A DNA stretch of 64,000 nucleotides from an uncultured Burkholderiaceae bacterium (GTDB taxonomy: Bacteria > Pseudomonadota > Gammaproteobacteria > Burkholderiales > Burkholderiaceae_F). The stretch covers positions 100,435 through 164,434 of the forward strand of contig CALXQR010000005.1 in the NCBI GenBank assembly GCA_944390675.1, read 5' to 3'. The position numbers and the translations under genes are program-made. This document shows positions 54,771-64,000 of this stretch, in pieces. The notes beneath the pieces were generated by a model. That model did no database searches, was not told the DNA's origin, and saw only the letters and a list, made by a program, of their open reading frames with translations. Within the stretch, counting starts at the first letter, position 1. Each line of letters begins with the position of its first letter.

Positions 54771-55658
54771 TTAACTTTCCCGAGAGGCCGTCTGTCGTCG
54801 GTTGGCAGGACGCCATGCGCTGATGAGTACCGCGACGATAATCAGAGCGGCGCCGGTAAGTTCTGACCAGCCGAAATATTCACCGGCAAGCCAACCGATG
54901 ATGCCGGCAAAAACAGGTTCCAGCGCATAAATCAGAGTCGCTTTCATGGCGGAGACGTATTTAAGCGCCCAGCCAATACCGAATTGTACAAAACTCACGA
55001 TGGCCGCTAGGGCGGTTACGCAAATTCCCAATCCCCAAGTCCATTCGGTCGGTTTGACCGGTTCGTGCCACAAAAGGGTAAATAAAGCGAGAAGGGCGAC
55101 AGTGATGATCTGCGTAAAGCTTAACTGCAGCGGTCTGCATCCTTTGGTGAAATAACTGATGGAAAGAATTTCGGCCGCGCAAATAAGCGCGCTCAGCACC
55201 GTGATCCATTCACCGGCTTGACCGGAAAAACTCACAGCAAATGGATTGGCAAAAAGCGTCATCCCGGCAAAGGCCAAAACAATGGTGACAATTGTCATGG
55301 GCTGGGGCACATTTTTAAAGACAAGCCATTGCAGCAAAGGAACAAAAGCGACGTAAAGACCGGTTAAAAATGCTGATGTGCTGCTGGGGATGGTTGCGAG
55401 CCCGATTGTCTGCAGCGTGTAGACGCCAAAGATACACAAACCGATAAAAAGTCCGGCTTTCCATTCATATCGGGTAATGGACAGGACTGACTTTCTCAGA
55501 ATGCATAAAAGGATGGCGCTTGCCAGTAAGAAACGCAGCGCGACGACAACAACGGGATCGGCCCAAGTGAGCGCTATCTGAAGGGTAAGGAAGGTTGATC
55601 CCCAAAGCAGCGTCACAAAGACTAACAATAGCTGAGCCAATACCGCGCGATTGTGCAT
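54771..55658 (-). CDS. EamA-family (DMT) transporter
   Basis: The 295-residue inner-membrane protein has ten hydrophobic segments in two EamA repeats: LLWGSTFLTLQIALTWADP in the first half and a second copy near residue 150 on. DMT proteins often export amino acids or metabolites; the substrate is unknown. The start is placed at the ATG at 55658 (MHNRAVLAQ), since the frame upstream runs into the pseudouridine synthase gene. murI starts just after it. Confidence 0.85.
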   Translation of the reverse strand: MHNRAVLAQLLLVFVTLLWGSTFLTLQIALTWADPVVVVALRFLLASAILLCILRKSVLSITRYEWKAGLFIGLCIFGVYTLQTIGLATIPSSTSAFLTGLYVAFVPLLQWLVFKNVPQPMTIVTIVLAFAGMTLFANPFAVSFSGQAGEWITVLSALICAAEILSISYFTKGCRPLQLSFTQIITVALLALFTLLWHEPVKPTEWTWGLGICVTALAAIVSFVQFGIGWALKYVSAMKATLIYALEPVFAGIIGWLAGEYFGWSELTGAALIIVAVLISAWRPANRRQTASRES

Positions 55659-55678
55659 ATCGAAAGCAGCCTGATTTG

Positions 55679-56431
55679 CTAAAAACTTTCGTCGGGTTTG
55701 AGGTAACGCCATTTGCCGACTGGCAGCCTGCCTAAAACAACCCGTCCGACACGCACTCGTTTGAGACGCAACACTTTCAGTCCGACGGCTTCGCACATTC
55801 GACGAATTTGACGTTTTTTACCTTCTTTGAGGATGAAACGCAATTCATCGTCATTGAGCCAGGAAACTTTAGCGGGCAGCAAAGCTTTGCCATCTAAACT
55901 CAAGCCGAAATTAAGCAGTTTCAAACCTTCTTCTGAAAGCTTAGGTGCAGAGCCATCGGCGCTGGCGACACGCACAATGTATTCTTTTTCGATTTCGCTC
56001 GTCTCACCGATAATGGTTTTGGCAACTCGACCGTCTTGAGTCAAGACCAGCAGACCAACCGAATCGATGTCGAGTCGACCGGCCGGCACAAGGTGCAAAA
56101 GCTGCGAAGGATTGAAACGGATCCCGGAGTCATCCTCACGCCAATGATTCTCAGGTTTGATCAGCACCTTGGCGGGCTCATAGCCGTCTTCGGCTTGTCC
56201 GCTCACATAGCCCACTGGCTTATTGAGTAAGACGGTGACTTGTTGTTGCTGCTGTTCACGCGCTTTGGATGATACTTGAATGCGATCGCCGGGAGCGACT
56301 TTGTCACCTAAAACCGCCACCTTGCCATTAACCTTCACCCAGCCTTTTTCGATCCAAGCATCAGCCTGGCGCCTGGAAGCGATTCCAAGCTCACTGATGC
56401 GTTTGGATAAACGGACGAGATCTTCACTCAT
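55679..56431 (-). CDS. rRNA pseudouridine synthase, RsuA/RluB/RluF family
   Basis: The 250-residue protein has an N-terminal S4 RNA-binding domain ([30 protein letters not shown], residues 7-36) and a catalytic domain with [18 protein letters not shown], the Asp of RLD being catalytic. [16 protein letters not shown] near the C-terminus is typical. The overall pattern favours 23S-specific RluF or RluB over RsuA, but this is not certain. It lies between sua5 and the EamA gene, with spacings of 4 and 20 bp. Confidence 0.88.
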   Translation of the reverse strand: MSEDLVRLSKRISELGIASRRQADAWIEKGWVKVNGKVAVLGDKVAPGDRIQVSSKAREQQQQQVTVLLNKPVGYVSGQAEDGYEPAKVLIKPENHWREDDSGIRFNPSQLLHLVPAGRLDIDSVGLLVLTQDGRVAKTIIGETSEIEKEYIVRVASADGSAPKLSEEGLKLLNFGLSLDGKALLPAKVSWLNDDELRFILKEGKKRQIRRMCEAVGLKVLRLKRVRVGRVVLGRLPVGKWRYLKPDESF

Positions 56432-56435
56432 GGCA

Positions 56436-57416
56436 TCAGGCGGCCGCTCGGTTAAGACGGTCTTGCACAGCGTTCCAAGCGTCTCCCGTGGGCGGCGTTT
56501 CGATCAAGATTAAATCGGCGCTGGTTTGATCAAGTTCGTGCAGACGCGTGTAGAGCACGTGCATGTATTCGCTTGCATCACTTGGAGCAATAAACCACTT
56601 AACAACATGGGCGGGCGTTTGCTCGAGCGCTTGACCGCTGGCCATGACGGCCACTTTTTTATCTTTGAGCTTTTCGAGTTCTGCCGCAATATTGTCAGAA
56701 AGAACCACTTTGGTTTTCGGCGCATAGTGGCTCTTCAGAGAACCGGAAACGCGAGGAGAATCTTTGCCGCCATCGGGCACTGCACAACCCAGGGCTTCTT
56801 CGAGCATACCGCGGGTGACCGCGCCATGACGCAGAATTTCAGGATGCTCGCCGCTCAAATTAATGATGGTGGATTCCACTCCCACTTCACACTGACCGCC
56901 ATCTAAAATGAAATCCACTTTGCCTTTTGGCTTTTCGCCCAAATCGTCACGAACATGCTGAGCGCAAGTGGGCGAAATGCGGCCGAAGGTATTGGCGGAG
57001 GGGGCGGCGAGTCCTCGGTGGTGCTTACCTGCAAAGGCCTTAATTAAAGCCACTGCCCACGGATGAGAGGGGCAGCGCAGACCGACGGAGTCCTGACCGC
57101 CAGTGATCCAATCACCGACAGCGTCTGACTTTTTCAAGATCATCGTCAACGGGCCCGGCCAAAATTTTCTCGCAAGCACGTAAGCGCTTTGCGGAATGTC
57201 GCAAGCCCAATGATCAAGCGCCTCTTCTCCCGTAATGTGAACAATCAACGGGTGGGTCGTCGGTCTATTTTTAGCTTCAAAAATTTTCTTAACCGCTTTT
57301 TCGTCTTCCGCATTGGCGGCAAGCCCATAGACTGTTTCGGTAGGCATGGCCACCAAGCCTGAACATTCCAACACATCAACAGCGGCGCGGATGGCGCGTT
57401 CATCAACTGGCAACAT
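56436..57416 (-). CDS. L-threonylcarbamoyladenylate synthase (Sua5-type)
   Basis: The 326-residue enzyme makes the intermediate for t6A37 in ANN-decoding tRNAs. The YrdC domain (residues 1 to about 200) has [29 protein letters not shown] and [17 protein letters not shown]-terminal Sua5 domain of about 120 residues follows, so this is Sua5 rather than the short TsaC. Its ATG shares one base with the purK stop (TAATG). tsaE, another t6A gene, lies 6 kb upstream. Confidence 0.92.
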   Translation of the reverse strand: MLPVDERAIRAAVDVLECSGLVAMPTETVYGLAANAEDEKAVKKIFEAKNRPTTHPLIVHITGEEALDHWACDIPQSAYVLARKFWPGPLTMILKKSDAVGDWITGGQDSVGLRCPSHPWAVALIKAFAGKHHRGLAAPSANTFGRISPTCAQHVRDDLGEKPKGKVDFILDGGQCEVGVESTIINLSGEHPEILRHGAVTRGMLEEALGCAVPDGGKDSPRVSGSLKSHYAPKTKVVLSDNIAAELEKLKDKKVAVMASGQALEQTPAHVVKWFIAPSDASEYMHVLYTRLHELDQTSADLILIETPPTGDAWNAVQDRLNRAAA

Positions 57417-58582
57417 TATTGGGGCTCCGGTAAATCCAAAATTTTCGCGCAAGCTTTAGCGCGTTGCATGGCTTCTTCAATCGTTTTTCCGACACAGGTG
57501 ATGTGCCCCATTTTTCGTGCTTTTCTCGCCTGCGCTTTTCCGTAGAGATGAAGCTTGGCGCCGGGAACAGCAAGAACGGCGGACCAATCCGGTTCGCGTC
57601 TGTTTTCTCCGTCAAACCAAATGTCACCCAACAGGTTCAGCATGACAGCGGGGGAGTGTTGGGTCGTGTCCGCAAGGGGCTGACCGGTCATGCAACGAAG
57701 TTGCTGCTCGAACTGATTGCTCCAGCACGCGTCAATTGTGGCGTGGCCGGAATTGTGCGGACGGGGAGCCATTTCATTGGCAACAAGTGATCCGTCTTTC
57801 AGCACGAAGAATTCCACACACAGCACGCCGACATAGTGAAGCGCGTCGACGATTTGCGTAGCGTATTGTCGTGCTTTCGCAGAGACTTCGTCGCTTACGC
57901 GTGCGGGCATGACGGTGACTGCGAGAATGCCGTTACGGTGCTTGTTTTCGCAGACGGGGAATGTTGCTGTTTGGCCATCATGAGAGCGGGCCACAATCAC
58001 TGAGACTTCTTTAAAAAGTTCAAGCCTTTTTTCCAGAATGCAGTCAACGCCTTTGAGTTCGTCGAATGCTTCGCGCAACGCCTGACGGTTATCAACCAAA
58101 ACTTGTCCCTTGCCGTCATAGCCTAAACGAGCCGTTTTCAAAATGGCGGGGAAAAGTTTCTCATCGGCTTTTTCAATGTCTTCGACCGAGCGGATATGGC
58201 AATGCGGGGCAACAGGGACATGCGCCTGCTGCTCAATGAATTGCTTTTCATCGTTGCGGTCTTGAGCCACTGCAACAGCGGATCCCGGAGGCGCCACGAA
58301 TGCATCCTGAGCTAAGCGATTTAAAGCTTCAGCAGGAACATTTTCAAATTCCGTGCTCACAGCGCTGGTTTCTTGTGCAAGGCGAGTCAAGCCGGTATCG
58401 CTTAAATACGGTTCCGCAATATGCTTTAAGGAAACCTCTGCGGCGGGCGGCAATTCACCGGGTTCAAGCACTGTGACGTGATACCCCATGTAAGCAGCTT
58501 CGATGGCAAACATTCTTCCCAACTGACCGCCGCCCATCATGCCGAGCATTTCACCAGGGTTTAAAGGCAACTTTTTCTGCAT
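57416..58582 (-). CDS. purK: N5-carboxyaminoimidazole ribonucleotide synthase
   Basis: The 388-residue ATP-grasp enzyme carboxylates AIR in purine synthesis. GMMGGGQLGRMFAIEAAYMGY is the family N-terminus, then KTARLGYDGKGQ and the C-terminal block VANEMAPRPHNSGHATIDAC. It lies 19 bp after purE and overlaps sua5 by one base, so purC-purE-purK-sua5 are probably one transcript, with a terminator-like hairpin after purC. Confidence 0.95.
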   Translation of the reverse strand: MQKKLPLNPGEMLGMMGGGQLGRMFAIEAAYMGYHVTVLEPGELPPAAEVSLKHIAEPYLSDTGLTRLAQETSAVSTEFENVPAEALNRLAQDAFVAPPGSAVAVAQDRNDEKQFIEQQAHVPVAPHCHIRSVEDIEKADEKLFPAILKTARLGYDGKGQVLVDNRQALREAFDELKGVDCILEKRLELFKEVSVIVARSHDGQTATFPVCENKHRNGILAVTVMPARVSDEVSAKARQYATQIVDALHYVGVLCVEFFVLKDGSLVANEMAPRPHNSGHATIDACWSNQFEQQLRCMTGQPLADTTQHSPAVMLNLLGDIWFDGENRREPDWSAVLAVPGAKLHLYGKAQARKARKMGHITCVGKTIEEAMQRAKACAKILDLPEPQ

Positions 58583-58601
58583 GTCGAATTCGTATTAAAA
58601 A

Positions 58602-59096
58602 TTAAAGGGGCAAGACCATATTGCGTGCTTTTTCATTTTGAGCACGGCGGAATTGTTCAATTTTTTCTTTCATTTCTTCCGAACCGCCGGCAGCAAGCAT
58701 TTCAATGGCAAAGAGTGCGGCATTGCCGGCTCCGGCTTCACCGATGGCGAAAGTGGCAACAGGCACGCCCTTTGGCATTTGCACGATGGAGAGCAACGAA
58801 TCTTCGCCTCTTAAGTAGCGAGAGGGGATCGGCACGCCCAAAACCGGCACGGTTGTTTTGGCAGCGAGCATTCCAGGCAGGTGAGCTGCGCCGCCCGCGC
58901 CTGCGATGATCACTTTAAGACCTCTTTCGCGAGCCGTTTCAGCATAGCGAAACATTTCATCGGGCATGCGGTGAGCGGAGACAACCTGAGCCTCAAAAGG
59001 CACCTCAAATTGCTTGAGAATGTCACAGGCGTTTTTCATGATGTCCCAATCCGAATTGGAACCCATGACCACACCGACAACGGGAGAATTTTGCAT
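58602..59096 (-). CDS. purE: N5-carboxyaminoimidazole ribonucleotide mutase
   Basis: The 164-residue enzyme converts N5-CAIR to CAIR after PurK. It has [22 protein letters not shown] (with the catalytic His) and [14 protein letters not shown]. The start is the ATG at 59096; the frame opens at 59162, in the terminator hairpin. It is adjacent to purK. Confidence 0.95.
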   Translation of the reverse strand: MQNSPVVGVVMGSNSDWDIMKNACDILKQFEVPFEAQVVSAHRMPDEMFRYAETARERGLKVIIAGAGGAAHLPGMLAAKTTVPVLGVPIPSRYLRGEDSLLSIVQMPKGVPVATFAIGEAGAGNAALFAIEMLAAGGSEEMKEKIEQFRRAQNEKARNMVLPL

Positions 59097-59124
59097 AATC
59101 AGCCAACCTTTAAAAAAACAAGAA

Positions 59125-59154
59125 GGGCGCGGGAACTCAGGAGTTTCCCGCGCC
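59125..59154 (-). terminator. Intrinsic terminator of purC
   Basis: GGCGCGGGAA and TTCCCGCGCC pair around a short loop. On the minus strand TTCTTGTTTTTTT follows. purE begins 29 bp further on, so read-through is likely to matter. Confidence 0.85.
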
Positions 59155-59179
59155 ATGAACACATCAGCTAAGCCGTTTA

Positions 59180-60067
59180 TTAAGCCACATCATGGCCGGC
59201 TAAACGACGCAGAGCCTCGCGATACTTCTGAGAGGTCTTTTCAATGATTTCTTCAGGAGCGCGGGGGGCCGGAGCAGTCTTGTTCCAGGGCTGTGTTTCA
59301 AGCCAATCGCGGATGAACTGCTTATCAAAAGAGGGAGGCGACATGCCGACATTGTATTGGTCGGCAGGCCAGAAGCGAGAGGAGTCAGGCGTCAGCACTT
59401 CATCCATCAGACGCACGGTGCCGTTTTCATCGAGCCCAAATTCAAACTTCGTATCGGCAATGATGATGCCCTGCGTGAGAGCATATTCGGCAGCGCGCGT
59501 GTAAAGCTCAATCGAATAGTCGCGAATCTTGCGGGCGACATCTTCTCCGACCAGGCTTACCGCTTGTTCAAAAGAGATATTTTCGTCATGCTTGCCGACT
59601 TCCATTTTTGCGGCCGGCGTGAAAATCGGTTGAGGCAGCTTTTGCGCTTGCTGCAGTCCGGCCGGCAGCTCTACGCCGCAAACTTTGCCGGTCGCCTTGT
59701 AGTCTTTCCAACCGCCGCCAGCGATATAGCCGCGCACCACGCATTCAATGGGAATAGGCTTGAGCTTCATGGCGACAACGGAGCGGCCGCGAACTTGTTC
59801 CACTTCGTCAGGCGCAACCACTGTCGTCGGATCAATGCCCGTCAAGTGATTCGGCACAATGCCCTTGAGTTTTTCAAACCAAAAATCCGTGAGAGCCTGC
59901 AGGACCATTCCCTTGTAGGGGATCGGATCGTCAAGAATGACGTCAAAGGCAGAAATACGGTCTGTGGCGATAATCAAAAGCTTATCGTCATCGAGCTCAT
60001 AGCTGTCACGAACTTTGCCGCGATAAATGCGCTTTAAGGAGTGCAGAGAAGTATCAAGAATGGGCAT
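59180..60067 (-). CDS. purC: Phosphoribosylaminoimidazole-succinocarboxamide synthase
   Basis: The 295-residue enzyme joins CAIR with aspartate in purine synthesis. It begins with [31 protein letters not shown] and carries [23 protein letters not shown], the longer plant/yeast/betaproteobacterial type. The aspartate it consumes leaves as fumarate through PurB. It is followed by a strong terminator-like hairpin before purE. Confidence 0.95.
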   Translation of the reverse strand: MPILDTSLHSLKRIYRGKVRDSYELDDDKLLIIATDRISAFDVILDDPIPYKGMVLQALTDFWFEKLKGIVPNHLTGIDPTTVVAPDEVEQVRGRSVVAMKLKPIPIECVVRGYIAGGGWKDYKATGKVCGVELPAGLQQAQKLPQPIFTPAAKMEVGKHDENISFEQAVSLVGEDVARKIRDYSIELYTRAAEYALTQGIIIADTKFEFGLDENGTVRLMDEVLTPDSSRFWPADQYNVGMSPPSFDKQFIRDWLETQPWNKTAPAPRAPEEIIEKTSQKYREALRRLAGHDVA

Positions 60068-60185
60068 GATCGTTCAATTCCGTTATAGAAAATTTCGTTG
60101 GACTTTCACCAACAGATTAACGGGTACATTCTAGCGGTTTTTCTCAGTACCGAGAAAGATTTTGATGGCCCAAAACGAGGAAAAA

Positions 60186-60572
60186 TTAGTTTAAGAAACA
60201 ATCAGCCAGGACGGCGATCCAGACGAGTGCTGCCAAAGCGCAGGCCATAAGCACTGCGCAGCTTCCCATGTCTTTGGCGCGCTTTGATAGCGGATGGATT
60301 TCCGCGCCGATCCGATCAACAGTTGCTTCAATGGCGGAATTGAGAATTTCAACGATGAGCAGGAAAAGTAAAACGGCGATCAGGCAAACCGTTTGCAAAA
60401 GCGTGACAGGCAGGACGATGGCCACAATTGCACCGATGATCAAAAGCCAAAACTCTTGACGGAAAGCCTCTTCCGAACCATAGGCGGCGGCAAAGCCGTC
60501 TTTGGAGTAGGAAAACGCGTTGATCAGGCGTCTCAGGCCAGTCTTACCTTTTAAATCTTTTGCGTCGCTCAT
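60186..60572 (-). CDS. dgkA: Diacylglycerol kinase
   Basis: The 128-residue integral membrane enzyme phosphorylates diacylglycerol. Three hydrophobic helices are visible, and the signature EILNSAIEATVDRIG lies near residue 75. An extra N-terminal stretch precedes the usual GLRRLINAFSYSKDGF. The start is the ATG at 60572; a TTG three codons upstream is less likely. Confidence 0.93.
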   Translation of the reverse strand: MSDAKDLKGKTGLRRLINAFSYSKDGFAAAYGSEEAFRQEFWLLIIGAIVAIVLPVTLLQTVCLIAVLLFLLIVEILNSAIEATVDRIGAEIHPLSKRAKDMGSCAVLMACALAALVWIAVLADCFLN

Positions 60573-60590
60573 AGTGATCAATCAAAAATC

Positions 60591-60613
60591 GGGGGAGCGG
60601 ATAGCGCTCCCCC
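60591..60613 (-). terminator. Intrinsic terminator of fba
   Basis: GGGGGAGCG and CGCTCCCCC pair around GATAG. On the minus strand ATTTTTG follows. Confidence 0.88.
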
Positions 60614-60632
60614 TAGTGAAATGAGTGAGAAA

Positions 60633-61697
60633 TCAGATCACGTTTTGCTTTAATTCACCGCTGGAGTAGCGCTTGGCCATCGAGAACAAATCGATGGGTT
60701 TGATCTTAGCGCCTTGACCTTCGCAGCCGAATTCAAGGTAACGCTTTTTGCACAGTTCGTAGGCGGCTTGGCGAGCGACCTTGAGGTATTCACGCGGGTC
60801 GAACTTGGAGGGATTTTCAACCAAGAAGCGACGAACCGCAGCGGTCATAGCCAGGCGGATGTCGGTGTCAATGTTGACCTTGCGTACACCGTGCTTGATG
60901 GCTTCCTGAATCTCTTCAACCGGAACACCGTACGTTTCACGCATTTGACCGCCGAATTCACGGATTTCAGCGAGGTATTCCTGCGGAACGGAGGAAGAAC
61001 CGTGCATGACAAGGTGCGTGTTGGGCAGGCGGCGGTGAATTTCCTTGACGCGTTCAATGGACAGAATGTCACCGGTGGGCTTGCGGGAGAACTTATAGGC
61101 GCCGTGGCTCGTACCGATGGCGATCGCCAAAGCGTCAAGCTGCGTCTTTTCTACAAAATCGGCGGCTTGATCCGGATCGGTGAGAAGCTGTTCGCGCGTC
61201 ATCTTCGCGTCGGTGCCGTGACCGTCTTCCTTGTCGCCCTTCATGGTTTCTAAAGAGCCGAGGCAACCTAATTCGCCTTCAACGCTCACGCCGATGCAGT
61301 GAGCCATTTCAACAACTTGACGAGTGACATTGACGTTGTAGTCATAGCTGGCAATGGTTTTGCCATCAGCCTGCAGAGAGCCGTCCATCATCACGGAGCT
61401 GAAACCCATGCGGATAGCACCTTGGCAGACAGCGGGATTTTGGCCGTGGTCTTGGTGCATGCAAACGGGGACGTCAGGATAAGACTCAACAGCGGCTTCA
61501 ATCAAATGCTTCAGGAAAAGCTCACCTGTGTAGCGGCGGGCACCGGCAGAAGCCTGCATGATCACGGGCGCACCCACTTCCTGAGCGGCCGTCATGATGG
61601 CTTGAACCTGTTCCATGTTGTTCACGTTGAAGGCCGGAACGCCGTAGCCGTTTTCAGCCGCATGATCCAGTAATTGACGTAATGAGACGATTGCCAT
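60633..61697 (-). CDS. fba: Class II fructose-1,6-bisphosphate aldolase
   Basis: The 354-residue Zn-dependent aldolase works in glycolysis and gluconeogenesis. [11 protein letters not shown] near the start, the metal site [21 protein letters not shown], and [14 protein letters not shown] are all present. It matches the longer class IIA/CbbA form common in betaproteobacteria. It ends at a terminator before dgkA. Confidence 0.94.
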   Translation of the reverse strand: MAIVSLRQLLDHAAENGYGVPAFNVNNMEQVQAIMTAAQEVGAPVIMQASAGARRYTGELFLKHLIEAAVESYPDVPVCMHQDHGQNPAVCQGAIRMGFSSVMMDGSLQADGKTIASYDYNVNVTRQVVEMAHCIGVSVEGELGCLGSLETMKGDKEDGHGTDAKMTREQLLTDPDQAADFVEKTQLDALAIAIGTSHGAYKFSRKPTGDILSIERVKEIHRRLPNTHLVMHGSSSVPQEYLAEIREFGGQMRETYGVPVEEIQEAIKHGVRKVNIDTDIRLAMTAAVRRFLVENPSKFDPREYLKVARQAAYELCKKRYLEFGCEGQGAKIKPIDLFSMAKRYSSGELKQNVI

Positions 61698-61808
61698 GAT
61701 TGCGATGTCCTTGAGTTAAAAATCAAAGCGATTGAATTATTTTAGCCGTTCTCAGTTCAGAAAGGGCTCCTAAAGCAGAAGTTTGCGTTGCAAAACGTTT
61801 CTGCCCGA

Positions 61809-63185
61809 TTAACTTTGCATAATGGAGTCGTTCTTTCGCACTTGAGTCTTGATGCCCTGCAAAATGGCTTCGGCCACATTCTGCTGATAGGCGGCGGTTT
61901 TGAGTTTTCTTTCCTCTTGGGGGTTACTGATAAAGGCGGTTTCCACCAAAATTGACGGAATGCCCGGTGCTTTCAGAACCAAAAAGCCTGCCTGCTCCAC
62001 CTGTTTGCGGTGCAGGGTGTTAACTTTTGCCAAATACTGCAAAACACTGTGCCCCAGTTCCAAGCTGTAATTGATCTTCCATGAAGTTGTCATATCAACG
62101 AGAACCGATTGGAGTCTGCGGTCCACTTCTTTGAAATTCGCCCCGCCGATCAAGTCGGCTTCATTTTGGTTTTTAGCTAACCAACGCGCAGCTGAGCTGG
62201 TTGCGCCGCGTTCGGCCAATGCGTAGACAGAGGCACCTTTGGCAGAAGGTTTCGTCCAAGCGTCAGCGTGAATGCTCACGAAAAGATGCGCTTTGGCTTT
62301 CTGAGCGATCATCACACGCTGGCTCAGGCTGACGAAGTGGTCCGAGGTGCGTGTCATGACAACCTTCATGCCCTTTTCTGCTCGGATCAAACGTTCCAGA
62401 CGCTTAGCGATCGATAAAGTGATGTGTTTTTCGTAGGTTCGGCGTTTACCCACGGCGCCGGGGTCTTCTCCGCCGTGGCCGGCATCCACCACAATGACAA
62501 TGTCACGTTTTTTCTTGGGTACGGGTTTGGCAACGGGAGCAGATTTTTTAGCTGTTTTTTCGGGCTGCGTGACCGGTTTTGCGGGTGTTTTAGCAGGCGC
62601 CGCAGGCTTAGCCTTAGAGTCCTGCTTGCCGGAAACCGACGGTTTGACGTCTGCTTTTGGCAGAGTCGCGGTTTGGGTTTTAGCCACCGATGTTTTGGGC
62701 GAAGAGCTCTCTTTATTGCTTAAGCCCGCGATAACGCCGGCAATCGGGTCTTCCGAGTTGACGGGATAAATGTCAAAAATCAAACGGTATTTGTAGTTGG
62801 CTACGGGCTTAAGTGAAAAGACCTCCGGGCGCACTTCACTCTTTAAATCCATGACGAGGCGTACCACGCTGGGAGAAAACTGTCCGATTCTCACTGCCTT
62901 GATATAGGGATCGTTCGGCGAGACATCTGAAATCATTTTCTGCAGCTTAGCGGTCAGCGTTAAGCCTTCAATGTCGACGACCAATCGATAGGGCATCGGT
63001 GAGCGCACGAGAAAATACTTGAACTTGATGGGCTGATCATGTTCAAGAGTGACACGGGTGTATTCCTTTGCCGGCCACATGCGAACATCTACCATCTGAG
63101 CAGCGAAGGCGCTTTTCAGAGGCACGAGCGACAATGCAAGCGTGCCGCTTGTTGTGGCGATTAAAGTTCTGCGTGAGAGGTCCAT
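61809..63185 (-). CDS. amiC: N-acetylmuramoyl-L-alanine amidase AmiC
   Basis: The 458-residue cell-division amidase cleaves stem peptides from glycan in septal peptidoglycan. The N-terminus MDLSRRTLIATTSG is a twin-arginine signal peptide, cut near residue 28. An AMIN domain (about 33-140), a Pro/Ala/Lys linker (about 160-225) and an Amidase_3 domain (about 228-450) follow. Zinc ligands lie in VDAGHGGEDPG, RRTYEKHITL and VSIHADA. It overlaps tsaE by 25 bp, a common pairing. Confidence 0.93.
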   Translation of the reverse strand: MDLSRRTLIATTSGTLALSLVPLKSAFAAQMVDVRMWPAKEYTRVTLEHDQPIKFKYFLVRSPMPYRLVVDIEGLTLTAKLQKMISDVSPNDPYIKAVRIGQFSPSVVRLVMDLKSEVRPEVFSLKPVANYKYRLIFDIYPVNSEDPIAGVIAGLSNKESSSPKTSVAKTQTATLPKADVKPSVSGKQDSKAKPAAPAKTPAKPVTQPEKTAKKSAPVAKPVPKKKRDIVIVVDAGHGGEDPGAVGKRRTYEKHITLSIAKRLERLIRAEKGMKVVMTRTSDHFVSLSQRVMIAQKAKAHLFVSIHADAWTKPSAKGASVYALAERGATSSAARWLAKNQNEADLIGGANFKEVDRRLQSVLVDMTTSWKINYSLELGHSVLQYLAKVNTLHRKQVEQAGFLVLKAPGIPSILVETAFISNPQEERKLKTAAYQQNVAEAILQGIKTQVRKNDSIMQS

Positions 63186-63658
63186 TCTTTATTCAGTGCG
63201 CTTAAAACATTTGCCCCCAAATTCGTTGGGGTGACGAAAGTAACACGGCGTCCGTCGCCTTCGGGAGTCAGAGTCATGATCAAATCAGCATCGGGCAGGC
63301 ACTCTCCGGCTTTTTCGCTCCACTCGACAAATGTAATGTGTCCGGGGGCGAAATTATCCCGAAAACCAGCGTCGAGAAACTCCTCGGGCGATTCGAACCG
63401 ATAGAAATCGAAATGAAACACTTCCAGACCGCCATCCAAAGGGTAGGTCTCCAGCAGCGTGAATGTTGGACTTTTAATACGTCCGGTTACGCCGAGCGAG
63501 CGCAATGTCGCACGAGTCAGACTGGTTTTGCCCGCGCCTAAATTTCCTTCCAGACGGATGTTAAAACCGCTTCGGACAATGGCCGAACGATTTTGATCGA
63601 GCGCGCAGGCCAATGCGGCGCCCAAACGATCCGTATCTTCAGCAGTGGGCAGGAACAT
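63161..63658 (-). CDS. tsaE: tRNA threonylcarbamoyladenosine biosynthesis ATPase TsaE
   Basis: The 165-residue P-loop ATPase helps TsaB and TsaD make t6A37. Walker A is GNLGAGKTS (residues 38-46), followed by SPTFTLLETY and the segment VFHFDFYRFESPEEFLDAG. FVEWSEKAGE is also family-like. It overlaps amiC by 25 bp. The gap upstream, to the tRNA-Lys genes, holds no other gene that I can support. Confidence 0.94.
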   Translation of the reverse strand: MFLPTAEDTDRLGAALACALDQNRSAIVRSGFNIRLEGNLGAGKTSLTRATLRSLGVTGRIKSPTFTLLETYPLDGGLEVFHFDFYRFESPEEFLDAGFRDNFAPGHITFVEWSEKAGECLPDADLIMTLTPEGDGRRVTFVTPTNLGANVLSALNKEWTSHAEL

Positions 63659-63819
63659 TTTGTGTTTTGATTAACTATCGAGACAAAAAGGGTATTTTAA
63701 GGATAGAACGGTGTTTTTGTGGACTTTAAAGGCGAAAAATATGCAAAATTTTGCATGTTGTTACCAACAAAGCACACGAAACTGAACTGGGGATTAGAAA
63801 AAGTGGGAAAGAAAGGCGA

Positions 63820-63895
63820 TGGTGGGAGCGCAGAGACTCGAACTCTGGACCGACGGATTAAGAGTCCGCTGCTCTACCAACTGAGCTACGCTCCC
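63820..63895 (-). tRNA. tRNA-Lys (anticodon CTT), copy 1
   Basis: A 76-nt cloverleaf is visible, with acceptor arms GGGAGCG/CGCTCCC, anticodon loop CTCTTAA, T-loop TTCGAGT and encoded CCA. It reads AAG codons. Confidence 0.94.
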
Positions 63896-63923
63896 AATGC
63901 CAATAACAAATTTTGAAGAAGTT

Positions 63924-63999
63924 TGGTGGGAGCGCAGAGACTCGAACTCTGGACCGACGGATTAAGAGTCCGCTGCTCTACCAACTGAGCTACGCTCCC
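63924..63999 (-). tRNA. tRNA-Lys (anticodon CTT), copy 2
   Basis: It appears identical to copy 1 over the whole 76 nt and lies 28 bp upstream of it on the minus strand, so the two are probably one transcript. The promoter is outside the window. Confidence 0.94.
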
Positions 64000-64000
64000 A

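Noticed and set aside
63719..63916. A 65-codon plus-strand ORF across the first tRNA-Lys gene.
   Set aside because: Most of it reads the antisense of the tRNA, and there is no convincing start signal.

Overview
The window looks like chromosomal DNA of an anaerobic or microaerophilic betaproteobacterium. My best guess is the Sutterellaceae (Parasutterella/Sutterella-like, Burkholderiales). This rests on a fumarate-respiration block (fumarate reductase, aspartase, C4-dicarboxylate carriers), the gene order 6S RNA followed by an EVE-domain gene, and a proteobacterial housekeeping set. The taxon is inferred from gene content only. I see no phage, IS element, CRISPR array or rRNA operon.

Layout. 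1-5.4 kb (+): frdA (cut by the window edge), frdB, aspA and a Dcu-type carrier, which together turn aspartate into fumarate and then succinate. The likely membrane anchor frdC lies alone near 34 kb. 5.7-9.8 kb (-): envelope genes (MMPL exporter, LolA-like protein, coiled-coil periplasmic protein, glycine-zipper lipoprotein). 9.9-10.7 kb (+): greB and tRNA-Ala/tRNA-Glu. 10.8-18.2 kb (-): three sodium:neurotransmitter-type amino-acid symporters around a TrpXYZ-like ABC importer. 18.3-25.9 kb (-): spoT, rpoZ, gmk, maf, rlmH, rsfS, nadD, purD, yebC. 26-31.3 kb (-): class II uvrA, an AbgA-like M20 hydrolase and a DcuC-family carrier.

31.5-36.4 kb: an M20 carbamoylase, an orphan NarL-type regulator, a DUF4156 lipoprotein, frdC, upp and a LapA-like protein. 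36.5-41.5 kb: metNI, tRNA-Thr, the EVE gene, 6S RNA, uppP, trmB, tRNA-Gly and mscL. 41.6-43.6 kb (-): an [FeFe]-hydrogenase fused to a complete rubredoxin-rubrerythrin module, the most unusual gene here. 43.8-50.7 kb: pepN-fbp plus a small membrane ORF, an AGCS symporter and purB. 51-54 kb (+): a Spy-like protein and a DUF72-kynB-thioesterase operon. 54-63.7 kb (-): murI, an EamA exporter, a pseudouridine synthase, Sua5, purK, purE, purC, dgkA, fba, amiC and tsaE. Two identical tRNA-Lys genes close the window.

The anaerobic genes may be linked by more than function. A palindrome of the form AGGG-N4-CCCT lies upstream of the dcu gene, frdC and the dcuC-like gene, each time about 30 bp from a plausible -10 hexamer. 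An orphan NarL-type response regulator encoded between these loci is a possible, unproven, binder. Most intergenic gaps are short and hold hairpin terminators, which are listed individually.
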